NCBI RefSeq assembly: GCF_018129995.1
Contig: NZ_JAFCKS010000012.1
Coordinates: forward strand, 62,001 to 126,000
DNA length: 64,000 nucleotides
Reading direction: 5' to 3'
From: Bradyrhizobium sp. SZCCT0153
GTDB lineage: Bacteria; Pseudomonadota; Alphaproteobacteria; Rhizobiales; Xanthobacteraceae
Shown here: positions 44,701 to 47,270 of the stretch, in pieces
Numbering within the stretch: the first letter of the stretch is position 1
Layout: the number at the start of each line of letters is the position of its first letter
The notes under the pieces: model-generated
Databases searched by the model: none
Told to the model about the DNA's origin: nothing
The model's input: only the letters and a program-made list of their open reading frames with translations
Made by a program: the position numbers and the translations under genes

Positions 44701-46308
44701 TCGTACACGGTCCAGAGATTGCCGATCAGCTTCACCTATAATGTACTGGAGGACTTCTCGGACGGCGTCGCAAATAACTTCGCCGCCCAGACCGGGACAT
44801 GGACCACCACCAGTGGAACGAATGGCCGCTATACCGCGGTTCCGCCATCGAACAACGCTGCCTTCACCACGCGGTCGCTGGCGGTGGCGCCGCTGTCTTA
44901 TGTCGAATATTCGGCGACGGTGAACGCTGCGAAGGCCGGCACATCGGCGGGGCTCACCTTCGCTTACACGTCGACCAACGCCTTCCTCTATGCCGGCATC
45001 ATCGCGGGAACCAACCAGGTGGTGCTGGGCCATCGCAGCAACGGCACTTGGTACGTCGATGCCGTCGCCAGCACGACCATCTCAGCCGGCAGCGACTACA
45101 ATCTGCTCGTTGCCCTGTCCGAGGGCGTCGTGAACAACGTCAACGTGGTGCTCAACGGCAAGAGCGTCCTGAGCTTCAACTACAATATCCTGGTGCACGA
45201 CGGCAGCCTCGGACTGTACGCGCGCAACGGCAACGCGTCCTTCGACAACGTGCTGATCCGCGGTGACGATATCGCCTATGCCGGCGGAGGTACGCCGCAG
45301 GTCGCCGCACTGGCGGCGCCTCCGGCGACCGATCTCGCCGTCGTGACGGCCGACCAGCTGGCGGCGATTGTCGCTACCGCCAGGCAGGCGTGGACCGCTG
45401 CCCTCGGGCCGACCGACCCGCGCCTGTCGATCCTCGATCAGGTCACGGTCCTGATGGCCGACCTGCCGGATCAGATGCTGGGCGCCACGACCGGCTCTAC
45501 GATCGTTCTCGATCCCGACGCCGCCGGTTGGGGGTGGTTCATCGACCCGACGCCCGGCGACAGCAGGGAGTTCACGATCAGGCTGTCCGGCGAGGTATCC
45601 GAAGCTGCATCGTCGAGCCCGGCCGCCAGACGCATGGACCTCCTCACGACCGTCGTCCACGAGATGGGCAATGCCATGGGATTGCCCGAAGACCTCGGCG
45701 ACGACGTGGCCGGCATGACCTTGCGCGCCGGTGAGCGACGGCTGCCGGAGCCCGCCGGGCATCCAGGGCCGGCTTCCGCGGCACTGCTGCAGAGCGCAGC
45801 TGTCGTTCAGGCAACGGCGCCGCAAATGACGCTGATCCCGGTTGCGACTGCGGCGTCGACGTTCACGGTCGCGCCGCCGGTGCAGGCGGTGGCCAAGGCG
45901 GACGAGCCCAGCGGCATTACGCTGATCTCGAACATCCTCCTGAGCCCGAACGCCAGATCCCAGATCGCGGAGTTCCGTGGTGCAACCGAGGATCCCGGCA
46001 AATCCTTCGTCTCGCTGTCGGCAAGCCTGACGGGTGGTACCCCGAGCAGCGCTGCAGTCTCGCAAGACGAAGTATCTTCGCCGGAGCATCACTCCTCGCG
46101 GATTATCAATAGCGCGAAGGAAGCAACCAGCATAAACTGGCATAACAGTCTTGATGCCGTGGAGAATCTCGCCTCCGGACCTTCAAATGGTTCGCAGGAG
46201 TGGCTCGACGACTTCCTGAACCATGTGGGGCAGAACAAGGCCCAGTGGAATCCGAACGCAAATCTCCGCGTACGCCCATCGTCGATTAATGATGCGGGCC
46301 ATGCCTGA
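17722..46308 (+). CDS. Giant LEPR-XLL-type surface/secreted repeat protein (about 9,528 residues)
   Basis: One uninterrupted frame of 28.6 kb. I chose ATG 17722 because GGAG lies seven bases before it and an Arg/Lys-rich N-terminus (MGIARRWNKEAHKRSAFETL) follows; the frame opens upstream at 17554, but those 56 residues are Arg/Ser/Cys-rich and unlike the protein. Residues 59-67 read IEPRLLLSA, the LEPR-XLL motif found near the N-terminus of very large exported proteins. Domains in order: Gly/Ala/Val beta-type repeats (about 350-4300); RTX-like patches near 5400-5700; Calx-beta-like repeats (about 5890-6190); repeated DTITR/SW/DGF modules (about 6220-7720); RTX-like GGxGxD repeats (about 7800-8715); two laminin-G-like repeats (about 8825-9180); a metalloprotease-like domain (about 9205-9345) with degenerate HEMGN at 9313-9317. 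I found no cysteine in the parts I read. It shares an operon with sapC and the export-type genes downstream. Confidence 0.92.
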   Translation: MGIARRWNKEAHKRSAFETLLDKVIREILPGRDSKRRRWGGAAKPAAKPRRQNFTLEAIEPRLLLSADLTYGAPGSIPGGITNASDISNYVATLTSTTFVLKAEANGSGDVFWNLHGTGLDGTGDTGIAASKQITTADDLTVNIKRDDLGVFNDKLSLIDFVGDKVTIDTDSLSVLNTKFTGNKINIDFAGGKDIDLGSLIGVTLPIPLANDQVVMTGNGGTFTGHDFSLHSSSDIVNDASGLQITDAGGSFELVSDSKITIDHDSAINATNITLKADAKSTGGLFQGLLADAKSEVTLDSSSLTATGGTVALLAHSDATFVENGDTYFSGSLSGTAVLSISGALVDVKGTASITAKDANLEARIHTDITATASDPGATVAAVVVTVFNTPEIKIGDTADINLTGNLTAEAKSDITVSNTIVPNGSSSSDSDAAIATTILHSDPSLTVSGGNIDAVGTVELKATNTINVTTTADGSLGDAGATVAFTLFTGDTAASVTNGTIEAASIAISATSDRTATTLARATAGGATESAGDDNESEKRLADPNDDGDTSDQASTDEGSVTFAAAVAVSVLTGDTTASITGGSVAASAGNLDLTASGKVDVVTTADGSSKTDSGATAVGAAVAINVVTPTVAAMLAGTADVDGTDVNVTALIPDSKVEADATSGAGGGSSLGVAGSLALNVAVLNVYAKVDGAVQVNGANVILIAESSTTSTASAKATVDGSGDATGVGASVAINIADNDTNALLADGATLDNANNLTLDAESKHVMETDAKGGATGGTAVTPIAAVSVATYDTEARIGTGTQLTLSGALSATALHIGSVTTLADGEAAGSSAAVGASLAFAYEKDTVIATTLRDIAAAGSAAFISGSIGRTSTFAKASASGASDDGEDAQAKGDSKRGAANDRASKSGATGSGTDKKAEAKTSSSSDSGGDSIAVAAAIAINIVDSEARSELPAGVTISSGGALTVRSGSNINGSAEADGRAAEGGSAAVGAAVSVNSVDAKNTARVAGAVTAADGLVVEALMLDRAIDLQTGTIKIVDDSDDTIFLGTGHGLTTGQKVKYHKGSGGTVVGGLVDGKEYFVFDAGGGKIKLYDNEADAKLGGATGLVDLTGPGAGSDHSFGTYINVPLVGEIENPLDSSKVRFDPDPNNMRVIQTNDAHGLRTGDEVVYHKGVGSPIGGLTDGHTYYVIALDDTRVQLAASRDDALAGKAIKLTSDDDATHDDTLTEATHSIYASSVSGAGSDDVGVAGSAAINRAAVVTLAEVTGDVVLADGLDGGTSVGAVIVHAQSTSDNTAKADPAGDGAVGGSVGVGASFALNMNFNDTTAQITDGADISGGTADSLDVAATGRHRTSTEASNGAKGSTGVGAAIAVAISDADTTAEIGTGATLNTAGLDSVTATHSNIIETKVSSKAEGDDAAVGASVGVNYVTDDNKAHVARSLHSTGGAVSLIADLTIVDSLEAHASAGGGDSSGDDADSQANSSTNNNSNTQNNGGNRSMESASDNTNSGNSSASSESGSGGGGVGVAAAVAINIVKLTNAATVTNGADLTGAGAVTIAARASVDSKAQADGLSVNLSDSSGTSVSAGVALNFVSLANTATVDTGSVITGNGITLEAVTTNAERNDFVATAFAASGNKSNDPSIAGVFALNVIDVDTRAEALDGSDLESTGGVTVTAEHNMGLQAIAATVAFSTGGDVVGGAIALDIIGTGAGGSNTIASIGTPDGDASGAIVHADGAVSVSATHTINMIGVIDLPDSVNKQIDDPGISLGAAAISAAGGGGSAAVAGSVSIGVITTTTQASVENGSSVTGKSGSGASAGSLVVSATDTYHWTSIAGSVAVSLDGVGVGAGLDFSFITKDTRAYVGVGADVNVSGDVSITAESTEDIISVAANAGIGAGSVGIGATFGIHVVNTGTRAYIADDTLDGNTIVTAGGNVTISAHGAATLKIIAAAIGGGNSVGVGAGDETLVHTDVVEAYAGNHVVVHAHGGDGLRISALSSEDLIGITAAGSGGSSVAVSGAATINVLEETTTARIGRGAVIDATSPGASTPDIWVHASDDTTIITVAGSLAMSGSVGVGVGVDVTKMDKTTTAYIDSGVTATADGDIDVTALVSEDITSVAAGLTLSGSVAVTADVSVHVITNHTRAFIGDDPTEATLSAGEGNVYARGTVRVWANDTSELDKVIGAASFSGTAAITAAAGVTVSNKTTEAFIGAGARVTGEGHSLLDAPTGGFDLNASNASAQSKYDSVNSGEISVTFGNDGTHDTITRSDGVSFATHDHFTAGQTINISGAGGNNGDFTIDSVFDDHIVLTSNKGLTGTLTKTIVQYDSNAPGIEAKNSAGASESDLKNSGEINPPTPIGSGDGGSSVKNTDGSNVAVSDDDLGRNVHLSVAKQATGGVIVAATNNDDIESYSIGVSASGTAAIGIAVSVNVINATTNAFISDGAKINKDTVDPAGGQSVTVVAANDFRHTAAAAAVSVGTVGVSPAVDVTVTDNKTKAWIGAADVTAKDDVHVIADASEKVLLVGVGLGGGFVGVGAGVNVLSLNGETTASVAGKVRAGGDVVLRANDDTKVTVISGGLGAGFVGVGAGVGVMVISKDTEAFIADGADVTALGGGTGEFDIRSGDLDGLHDFNTVEAHGVLLDARSTEDVFQLAIAGSGGFVGVSVTVAVTVIEAETDARIGNGFINKNYDGLSDPADLRQDVFVDASDKATVQAVVVAAAGGFVGAAGSIDVGVLNNDTSASIASGADVHALHDVQVNAVAYKSIDSVVISAAGGFVGAAGAVSVWNIGSSLNSTYQNQDSRNKDSRIDDGSNAGATDTSRNVLEKQQDTNNDGTVDAGDKTITADQDAQDNADKSTSMGSDTMDNSHVNQQGKSGSRISTATGSAQSNITSSKLSDKAQAKLTTPPPSGTSAIIEGGSTSVTAGGAIDVQATEELHLTTVTGSVAVGVVGAGAGVSVRNVHSNVTASAGGTLSADGAITVRSHLDENLPITAFAFSGGLVGIGAAVSIVNDDSTSSASIGDGSTIVKADAVSVTSYSKQNLVLNVGGISVGAVGVGASFTQGTVNGSTSSSIGDDVQIGQSETVGNLTVSADSEVIGTVHTLGVAGGVAAGATINFGFMTVKPNVSAIVGSADIKVTGESLISATFKGNVDATAEGDATGAFAGGAAFAIADLEPTVTATLGNGNDGTFVGKNLTIQAQVTRPDGYGATATSFTAALGGIGISGAVADATDSPTITASVGSGMDIDNTGIVKLTADGNSNAVADAAGIAGGVAGIGITISGAHTEGKIKAHLDGEVKGPSETAGASTLDVTAESSDVASAKSQSVTGGLFAAGFNYSNATIKPVVQAYIDTTGVISASSNITVSATEHPEGDAVTKGVAVGGIVIGGSQSDTSVVPAVTAYIQSAKTEAGPLGNIAVTALAEPNFGQVPDYLITHSDDGSNSLTVTNHGLSDGDVVAYDNNNQAAVGGLQGTVGTGLPAPNDKEYREYNVIVDDQDHVSLGAIFNGATSIDPATDIITFDAPHNLKTGEKVIYTKGTDPDHPSTSVDGLADGSTYWVLALDANRIKLLDYDPSGGLHLTTFTPTITGNEISLANSFTNGEAVTYHAPPSLTFNTRQVDVDGSLTSYHDPLLGDINNVATLTADTSKDNIQFVDPSTGVVADPHFGLNNSVRYSATALNGPAKVIEGLQNGQTYLILNPGGTGTDTIQLGATATANLDFAQHGGGDTITFHTAPGAGQNWFDRGFQGGQTITIIGGGGNNSHTYHIAANGVSANTLTLTEFNTVAAVSNVSTTVNSSKIAIAGDPTLGLTFAKNAGGDTITAAGYNWADHGFLAGQQITIRGAGDNNGTYTIAAGGVSGTTLKLTVSNQVTNGAFTKTIGNSTIQSLIKVNDLPMTGDGVSLDGKTLFVIKDGLNDATTFGLSLTQGGPALTLAAQPLATNNHQIGHEAIDLGTGAGAQFLRLDITSTGDIGGGQKLTGPGGVPLNVTSPPSGDGTSSAKSNSSGGGAVSVQFNNATINNDPTVRSYVHSDLMRAGHDITITSSSTTSSTAASTNAGGGLIGIGIAPSKSTQNVTSDAYVDAGSHLVAGRNFILSAFDQNNSDNSGRTITGGLVGVAVSSVDSTIGYNTTVSIKGGADVLAGNNAVVKAESRSFQHTSADATGVGIGGDGNADADVTNNGNTTALIDVASSLAGRTVSVAAKITQLDVYARADGEGGGLVAIGTADATVHSSQNADVTLKDHGAITGYEGVDLVTRYAPGTVPPDVISTTADSFARATGLFGYVSADSVNHTTLNSKILTEAASLITAGPRDPSNDPALEDKDVGGGQYNHLALFVSAENGDIHVNTPNDTSLRSLAVDGSDSPDNQRHVEPVIDFSANVLILSGKSPQLEIDENGNISKIVNLHLLNIASQNIDDPAYDGSNNITVDNIVNDDPGQAYLATGNVDNSAILNSAGPGTWTFRDTFSKVEIINNSKKNLIVNGIKVVNTTVDPIVDVSNTKSRTLDFNIKRDVAPTFIDIENTNDDPPSITLNGVIENPIGTTRVTVADGDILSTNNRVNDSDPGSLIRTNILDLEAHNGNIGTSANRINVDVVDSGTVPAPTAFLSARVSVADNSITLGQHQFFTGELVKYESATPLGGLVSGQYYYAIVSDDGLSLQLAQVLKDGPGAVVDITSVGALTNSHTLTPAQRFTVVADGTPSAAGNAYLDVKARLRDTANHVRQDVSNPDVTYNVIVDAVNTSGNADLLLRGSVQETDVSVVTYTGTPAGKIGGVDVIYPGGPGFPGELHHTFFDTPDGTDGGDLNMGLFANAGAGATHIDSTYDIRALNGVGALYRAGITSERNIIVAAADANSASPYIINVYGITEIVGGAAADPGDVHHIDVLTNGDITIAEKTGDLRVGEIRSTLANVTLNSPAAIIDALDDGISPILATADVTAANNITMTAGNNLIGDTDDKSGRGGIGTPGNFLEVNVDSDGLVLGVINATDIASDTAPFSYLSPPFDPAGAGTYGVFLTETAGDMKIDIIQTKGDVALTSVAGSLVDRSGGVGGDDSANVIGNTINLFANGGNIGETTGGDITDPQANGNNDLEIDSQAYAYGTIGARATGSIYLTETLPTTGSFFARDAQVVLLQSLGTAGVGNVRFTVRESAQQGEDFNLLASGPVLFLEGATEQVAHGLVNAANGSILLRIADNITTDINSQILASNNVDIYGDFARTSGANLDFGDLNYGTVMHLHGVIAHGPTASGYLTRIFGNADTDQIYFDETFLGGESGTATSSIPGGGNVQVIPDGGFTTNFGVGNAGKMSDYSGGKTRAFGSNTPTQIINVTASMTFAQNAGGDTISAAAGTWAGFAIGDIVTVDTGLADDPNNRSFTVLNVTATVLTLSAVNFVRAETVTTKVRNNKVAPGGDSEDFFIVNQLQSMIITQETQTGVETGDTLTLDGQSASDTYVINSTGTHGDVRNYVVNVLDTGAAADGVDSLSVYGRDDNAANDTSADYRGANKGFDDVFLLRRTTGIAQETANRPVLYADDSAFVALLHVSNLGQAQVSDPNNDPNIRSQSVQRINYDSSINGRLMVFGQGGNDYFAVDDNAAITTLDGGADNDSFQVGQIYGYQRDGSIHSPAPLGNTLGGSVVTPYDQFPQLVNSLTPQSIYGTVATTRGWLSAGATSPLVAEGGTGDDTFTVYSNQSPLRLEGDDGNDLFTVRAFALAETNPVTGDIVWVDPVQEIAKPKLTRGFSTAAETAIRTGAGANQVEYNINAPVSVDGGNGFDKLVILGTEFADHIVVTEKGIFGAGLTVTYQNIEVLEVDALEGDDIIDVLSTQPGVATRVIGGLGNDTMNVAGDVTGPVVSRDIEGTSGMVNNRVTSDDSTYDGLVADGIDLSVARPNQGQVIIDEEVLGDASRGFTDISESGTQDVYGVYLQHAPVHGTHVYVTVSAAMPPEEEHVKDGLLHSGDILDELGNGLAPLDANGLPPGDSMLLAEDDSNVGSIAAANYDREIYLNGTLIHVPARSIVLVFDDTNWDKAHEHLVHLMAVDDNRPEGVRTVVTSHSVLSDDASFNHAIVRNVEVTIHDNDQPGILVTQLDPTTTNLALYPAKYLNHPSDNNTIVLEGDATTQVTDLYAVELENQPVGGSVTIALKPQDSRMTLSSSDGRFGVGLDQFGVRSGVYYLTFSSGNWNSPVIITASAVNDGQVEDPHNTTIVHSIYVDQSLNLTFAGNTVSRLDAADLGADWLTDGYSVGHKITISGGPNAGAYLITAATETTLTLKTLLNTIPTFTGGVFLNTVNLDGLASTTNTAYRNAAFSSDTPIYAKVLDDETAGVFLLESAGRTLVTAGTTSDGPGPGDSYTMRLQSPPKSDVNVDVVTDGQTDLVTGGRVSLQETGGLQPVQLFTGNITVTSVDAHTVIITRASGSETGSFIGDGFLPGQRIRIEGTGIAGLDNGDINSPSGFYTIDSANDAVTASTIRLSDAGGAVLPTAFGTYNTDDNKTVAVDMVVERGRYTGNVDYSVTNVPFQLFTGNISVSGNVITRNDVGSFKNDNFAIGQVITILQADQSPLGTAFTVTGVSDSQLTLSGIPGAGPSYQNVSIRKMLDVLVRKDGTSWLDSGFFEGELIKIKGIGGDKIEKIDLITGTTPDKLDMLVLTDHPASGLYSGSLGGNGNNVPVTVIQMAARVTYTPPSPPKPDASYPDTGNWYQQVTVQLIADPWFDIQPGHENFRAFPKVAHRLDGIRGPLAVEGGTTAADRSLVQAVLLPGEANGPLFNIPPQPPETQSIDVLNIYNDGTVANDTGTLTSTALSGFEMGGTLDFSKLLAGAPAPFGESVKYPGGISYGSIVVDPVTHQFSTDASHSTIESVNIFLGSGNDRLDINSTLIPGPDHNADGTIGLVSEHGGLTTVHGGGNAPIQMTAGIAPSNAFNITPSLGGKIGTLERTDGRSWVDAGFAVGQQVMLSVDTVGGSVTGSYTITAILDQDLKPGSILVLLGANGAPALTVRTNATGTISVTDWLQVTSAFDVQADRIIRRDGLSWDNLGFAAGQQVSFSLSNGSVGNATVLGFDNASTPSGTGYGSALLLGSTTLTPATGLLGTVAVTSRNVVSGPFTVAAKSLTRSSGSWIADGFAKGQAIAIDGQPGVWFVTDDPTSTKLKLTGGDLTALPAIQKVAVIRIGGDAINVNGTTEYINGTNTVAAALAGDPQGTTNRITRSDGHGWASDHVGDSAFAVGQQITITGEWTYGGVAFARNANGDTITRSSGSWISDGFMAGETIVLSGTTSTNGNLTNNGNFTIRSVTDSTLTLTAVNTVVPTAGTEPVTIGISGNFLVTGFDQSSGGVAGDTLLVKGAVGLPIFAAPMTVSVDAPLVVYGDTTQDGIWYNGKADKASSLGKFSNKPQPHMDNVQFVMGTPSLGQANPEIDGLGLEFSTFTTLEGTFGVIKRTTGDWNGSTDLTRFLVDGLITIDGTPIGNVKTLTRTDPAHPLVYNTLILSDLTPAFTTFANGNHTIKEWNSGTIKLQPGQGVFDPGFVPEGLIAIGGSYQVAFARANSGDTITRLDGGSWLTEGFAKGQTISVSLTTYNNVNFTLVDVTANTLTLEVKNSVIPTTLADPGAPTITEGARIAADVGAVAVAGSQYSVTFAKHAGGDTITRNDGGSWIADGFTAGKNIAVYGTPDDTNSPFSPANPGPGNKQVFKVVGVTANVLTLDPLNSVVEEGPEQAIISGQGTKVDTLFMFDLKPAFLTLTNNGNSTPTLTRTIVERNRLGQNADFYVFPLANEYRYAGNDVIDAHNLFGDVPAGQLPTVGITAYGGKGDDTIIGSQAGDHLAGGSGNDTIIGQRGVDHIYGDSGFNVDVITRVLNVAQTAGNSGTTVLDNVTDGGNDLIYGDAPGSTATDAFGDYDDVIFGDLGDIGQATSGWRDTTKPVLLTPQRIETTLLSRTIVSQSRQYGGNDTIFGNGGEDILIGGMGNDSIDGENGRDLVFGDNVALNRTTHLGDFRNGRFETLSGTQIYSTGLSTDALAAGLDYANGLPQADPRGHGSWGDYLITLFDHGNDTVLAPAGSYGNDYIAGGAADDMIFGEMGNDVTQGDGSIEYVSHTLIDNGDGTAGYSTAIGGRVGVLNVAGNIAGNPFRDANNALFLRPSFDGAGDGQDYIEGGGGNDILFGNQNQDDLIGGSSDLFNLNSPAKRPDGSDLILGGSGRAIARNAIGDATIDGNSLIATTPNGHANDSDSIVGDNGDVIRLVGIKGQVAPPVGALVIAGTVTQAGNPVQTLNGFLSFNYDNYNSAVGFVRIIPRVDRLLDYTPGGVDFDPVHQPSDIGAADELHGESGDDFIYAGKGDDWLYGEGQDDDLIGGYGNDWISGGTGSDGIIGDDGRIFTSRNSLSADSANATYLVSVGEPLFGIAPLLSSDADPKYSNGNALNEYIFTPGNMQTDTINVSGALKKTVDLTPFSSDPTFNGTADEFSVAGTKNNAAASDGKTHRHNDDIIFGGLGSDWIHGGSGDDSVSGAEALKLSYTQTQDSFLDLNGIAETDYYHPYNPGDALRFNPTDPDGKFTHPHIANRTGEFALYDENNPMRKILLKADGTASSTGSGLEWFLNFDQTEGVLRPGGTTPGNQNQSVTYGPVRDDGNDDIFGDNGNDWIVGGTGRDHTYGGWGNDLLNADDDLTTANGLNNVPETAPTYEDRAYGGAGKDVLIANTGGDRLIDWVGEYNSYLVPFSEFGMATVSRTMQPFLHHFLYAESLSDGVDATRYSDLNNGALPPAPTKANDPIPSRNGEPAGELGLVLQQDAAWHAQTGAPTDPQAGNTPGTQRDVLRSASYAPNTVTGMFADSGSWSVANSAYQNATVKVSGDNISLFDLDAWLPGNFFEIQSTMKVSSGGILQNGFIIFDYQGTTNFKYAGIDVTNNTIKIGQRSDSGWTDLATLSAGKPGLGLNSQNTLLLTVNGTTASLAVTSANGGKAASALKVSYTFNAPLNTGMVGVGTNNSIAAYTSYTVQRLPISFTYNVLEDFSDGVANNFAAQTGTWTTTSGTNGRYTAVPPSNNAAFTTRSLAVAPLSYVEYSATVNAAKAGTSAGLTFAYTSTNAFLYAGIIAGTNQVVLGHRSNGTWYVDAVASTTISAGSDYNLLVALSEGVVNNVNVVLNGKSVLSFNYNILVHDGSLGLYARNGNASFDNVLIRGDDIAYAGGGTPQVAALAAPPATDLAVVTADQLAAIVATARQAWTAALGPTDPRLSILDQVTVLMADLPDQMLGATTGSTIVLDPDAAGWGWFIDPTPGDSREFTIRLSGEVSEAASSSPAARRMDLLTTVVHEMGNAMGLPEDLGDDVAGMTLRAGERRLPEPAGHPGPASAALLQSAAVVQATAPQMTLIPVATAASTFTVAPPVQAVAKADEPSGITLISNILLSPNARSQIAEFRGATEDPGKSFVSLSASLTGGTPSSAAVSQDEVSSPEHHSSRIINSAKEATSINWHNSLDAVENLASGPSNGSQEWLDDFLNHVGQNKAQWNPNANLRVRPSSINDAGHA
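18790..30620 (+). repeat. Degenerate Gly/Ala/Val beta-repeats in the giant protein
   Basis: Within the giant gene, units of roughly 60-80 residues recur with the pattern VGVGAxxAVxVI, then TxAxIGxGAxV, then GxVxVxA. Examples are GGSVGVGASFALNMNFNDTT, SVAVSLDGVGVGAGLDFSFI and GFVGVGAGVNVLSLNGETT. The regular spacing of short strands suggests a long beta-solenoid stalk. The units are too diverged at DNA level to count exactly by eye. Between about 28030 and 29700 they are interrupted by other modules. Confidence 0.6.
20836..21390 (+). repeat. Two copies of an HGL-TG-Y / GGL-DG-YYVI module
   Basis: Two adjacent units of about 70 residues share the order: D(D)TIxxxxGHGLxTGxxVxYHKG, then GGLxDGxxYxV, then IxLxxxxxxAxxG. 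The first contains GHGLTTGQKVKYHKG, the second AHGLRTGDEVVYHKG. Related copies occur at about 28050-28440 (NHGLSDGDVVAYD; PHNLKTGEKVIYTKG), 28690-28870 and 31580-31750 (FFTGELVKYESATPLGGL). Confidence 0.7.
36385..40875 (+). repeat. Array of DTITR / SW-DGF-GQ / TLTL modules
   Basis: This part of the giant gene carries at least ten related units of about 60-75 residues. The core is xFAxxxxGDTITRxxGxSW, then xxDGFxxGQxIxIxG, then a FTIxxVTxxTLTLxxxNxV end. Clear copies start near 36390, 37294, 37530, 38510, 38775, 39035, 39340, 39450, 40345 and 40625. Isolated copies occur earlier, near 24480, 28890, 29160 and 33730. The units differ from one another at DNA level, so they are old duplications, not a recent expansion. 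Confidence 0.75.
41140..43870 (+). repeat. RTX-like calcium-binding repeat blocks in the giant protein
   Basis: Groups of Gly/Asp-rich nonapeptide-like units occur in this stretch, for example GGKGDDTIIG, GGSGNDTIIGQ, GGMGNDSIDGENG, GEMGNDVTQGDG, GKGDDWLYGEG and GGTGRDHTYGGWGND. Each cluster is separated by 50-150 residues of other sequence. Such repeats bind calcium and fold outside the cell in type I-secreted proteins. Here they lie about 800 residues before the C-terminus instead of right at it. Confidence 0.85.
44200..45265 (+). repeat. Tandem laminin-G/concanavalin-like domains
   Basis: Two successive units of about 175 residues share a layout: GMFADSGSWSVANSAYQNAT versus ANNFAAQTGTWTTTSGTNGR, then a hydrophobic FEIQSTMKV / VEYSATVNA strand, NFKYAGIDVTNNTIKIGQRS versus AFLYAGIIAGTNQVVLGHRS, and a final VGVGTNNSIAAYTSYTVQ versus LGLYARNGNASFDNVLIRG. 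The pattern is that of sugar- or matrix-binding jelly-roll domains of surface proteins. Confidence 0.65.
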
Positions 46309-46338
46309 GCCCGAAATTGCAAGGGAAGGAGCTTAGTA

Positions 46339-47148
46339 ATGACGGCGCAATTGTTGATTTATGAAACTGTTATTCCGTTGTCCGCCGCGCGTCACCGGGG
46401 TTGCGCAGTCGAGATCGCGAGAAATTATGGCTTCAGCAGCAAGACCAATTCGGTGCCGTTGATGGCTGTCGAGTTTCCCGCTGCCTCATCCGAATATGCC
46501 ATTGTGTTTGCCGGCACCAAGGACAACGTCATGCCGGCCGTTATCCTCGGCGTGCGCGACAGCGAGAACCTGTTCCTTTCGCAGGATTCCAAGTGGGACG
46601 CCAAGTATGTCCCCGCTTTCCTGCGTCGTTATCCGTTCGTGTTCTCGACCAGCTCCGACGGTGAAAGGTTCGTCCTCTGCATCGACGAGGACTATTCGGG
46701 ATTTAACCGTGACGGTCGGGGACAAAAGTTGTTCGATGACGACAACAAGCCGACCCAGTATGTCCAGAACATCCTGACCTTCCTGCAGGAATATCAGACC
46801 CAGTTCAATCGCACCCAGGCCTTCTGCCGCAAGGTGCGCGAGCTCGATCTGCTCGAGCCGATGCAGGCACAGGTCGAACTCGCCTCTGGCGAAAAGCTTT
46901 CGCTCGCGGGGTTCATGGCGGTGAATCGGGAGAAACTGAAGGCTCTGCCCGGTGAAAAGCTTGCCGAGCTGGCCAAGACCGACGAGCTCGAGCTGCTCTA
47001 TCTTCACCTCCAGTCGATGCGCAACTTCCAGGCCCTTCCGTCGCGCCTCGCGGTCGTGAAGGGAGCGACTGAGCCGGCGATTGGGCCTGACGATGCCGCA
47101 GGGGCGGAAACAGGCGATCGCCTGAATGGGGCGAGAGCATCCGCCTAG
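46339..47148 (+). CDS. sapC: SapC family protein
   Basis: The 269-residue protein matches the SapC family, first named from the Campylobacter fetus S-layer (sap) secretion locus. Seen features: an opening LLIYETVIPLSAARHRGCAV, a central NSVPLMAVEFPAASSEYAIV block, the AVILGVRDSENLF and FLRRYPFVFS segments, the DYSGFNRDGRGQKLFDDD motif and a C-terminal part ending LAKTDELELLYLHLQSMRN. It has no signal peptide or membrane helix, so it is probably cytoplasmic. The start follows AAGGAG at 46325-46330 and lies 30 bp after the giant gene. SapC proteins often accompany genes for very large surface proteins. The molecular role is unknown; a chaperone or expression-related role for the giant protein is inference. 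Confidence 0.85.
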   Translation: MTAQLLIYETVIPLSAARHRGCAVEIARNYGFSSKTNSVPLMAVEFPAASSEYAIVFAGTKDNVMPAVILGVRDSENLFLSQDSKWDAKYVPAFLRRYPFVFSTSSDGERFVLCIDEDYSGFNRDGRGQKLFDDDNKPTQYVQNILTFLQEYQTQFNRTQAFCRKVRELDLLEPMQAQVELASGEKLSLAGFMAVNREKLKALPGEKLAELAKTDELELLYLHLQSMRNFQALPSRLAVVKGATEPAIGPDDAAGAETGDRLNGARASA

Positions 47149-47211
47149 AGAACGGGTCACGCCGTGTCCCCGTGTGATTGCAACGCCTCACCGGCGCCTC
47201 CGTCGCCCGCG

Positions 47212-47243
47212 CCGCGATGCCGTCCGCCATTGCGGCATCGCGG
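47212..47243 (+). other. Perfect 11-bp-arm hairpin between sapC and the GAF/HlyD gene
   Basis: CCGCGATGCCG (47212-47222) and CGGCATCGCGG (47233-47243) form a perfect 11-bp stem with a 10-nt loop. No T-run follows, so it is not a standard terminator. It lies in the only gap over 100 bp inside this gene block and could be an mRNA stability or processing element that separates the highly expressed giant gene and sapC from the machinery genes. Confidence 0.6.
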
Positions 47244-47270
47244 GCATAGTCCCGAGAGCGATGAGTAGCC

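Noticed and set aside
18790..45265. CRISPR array or DNA satellite in the repeat-rich region
   Set aside because: The repeats are conserved at protein level only; there are no identical short repeats with regular spacers.
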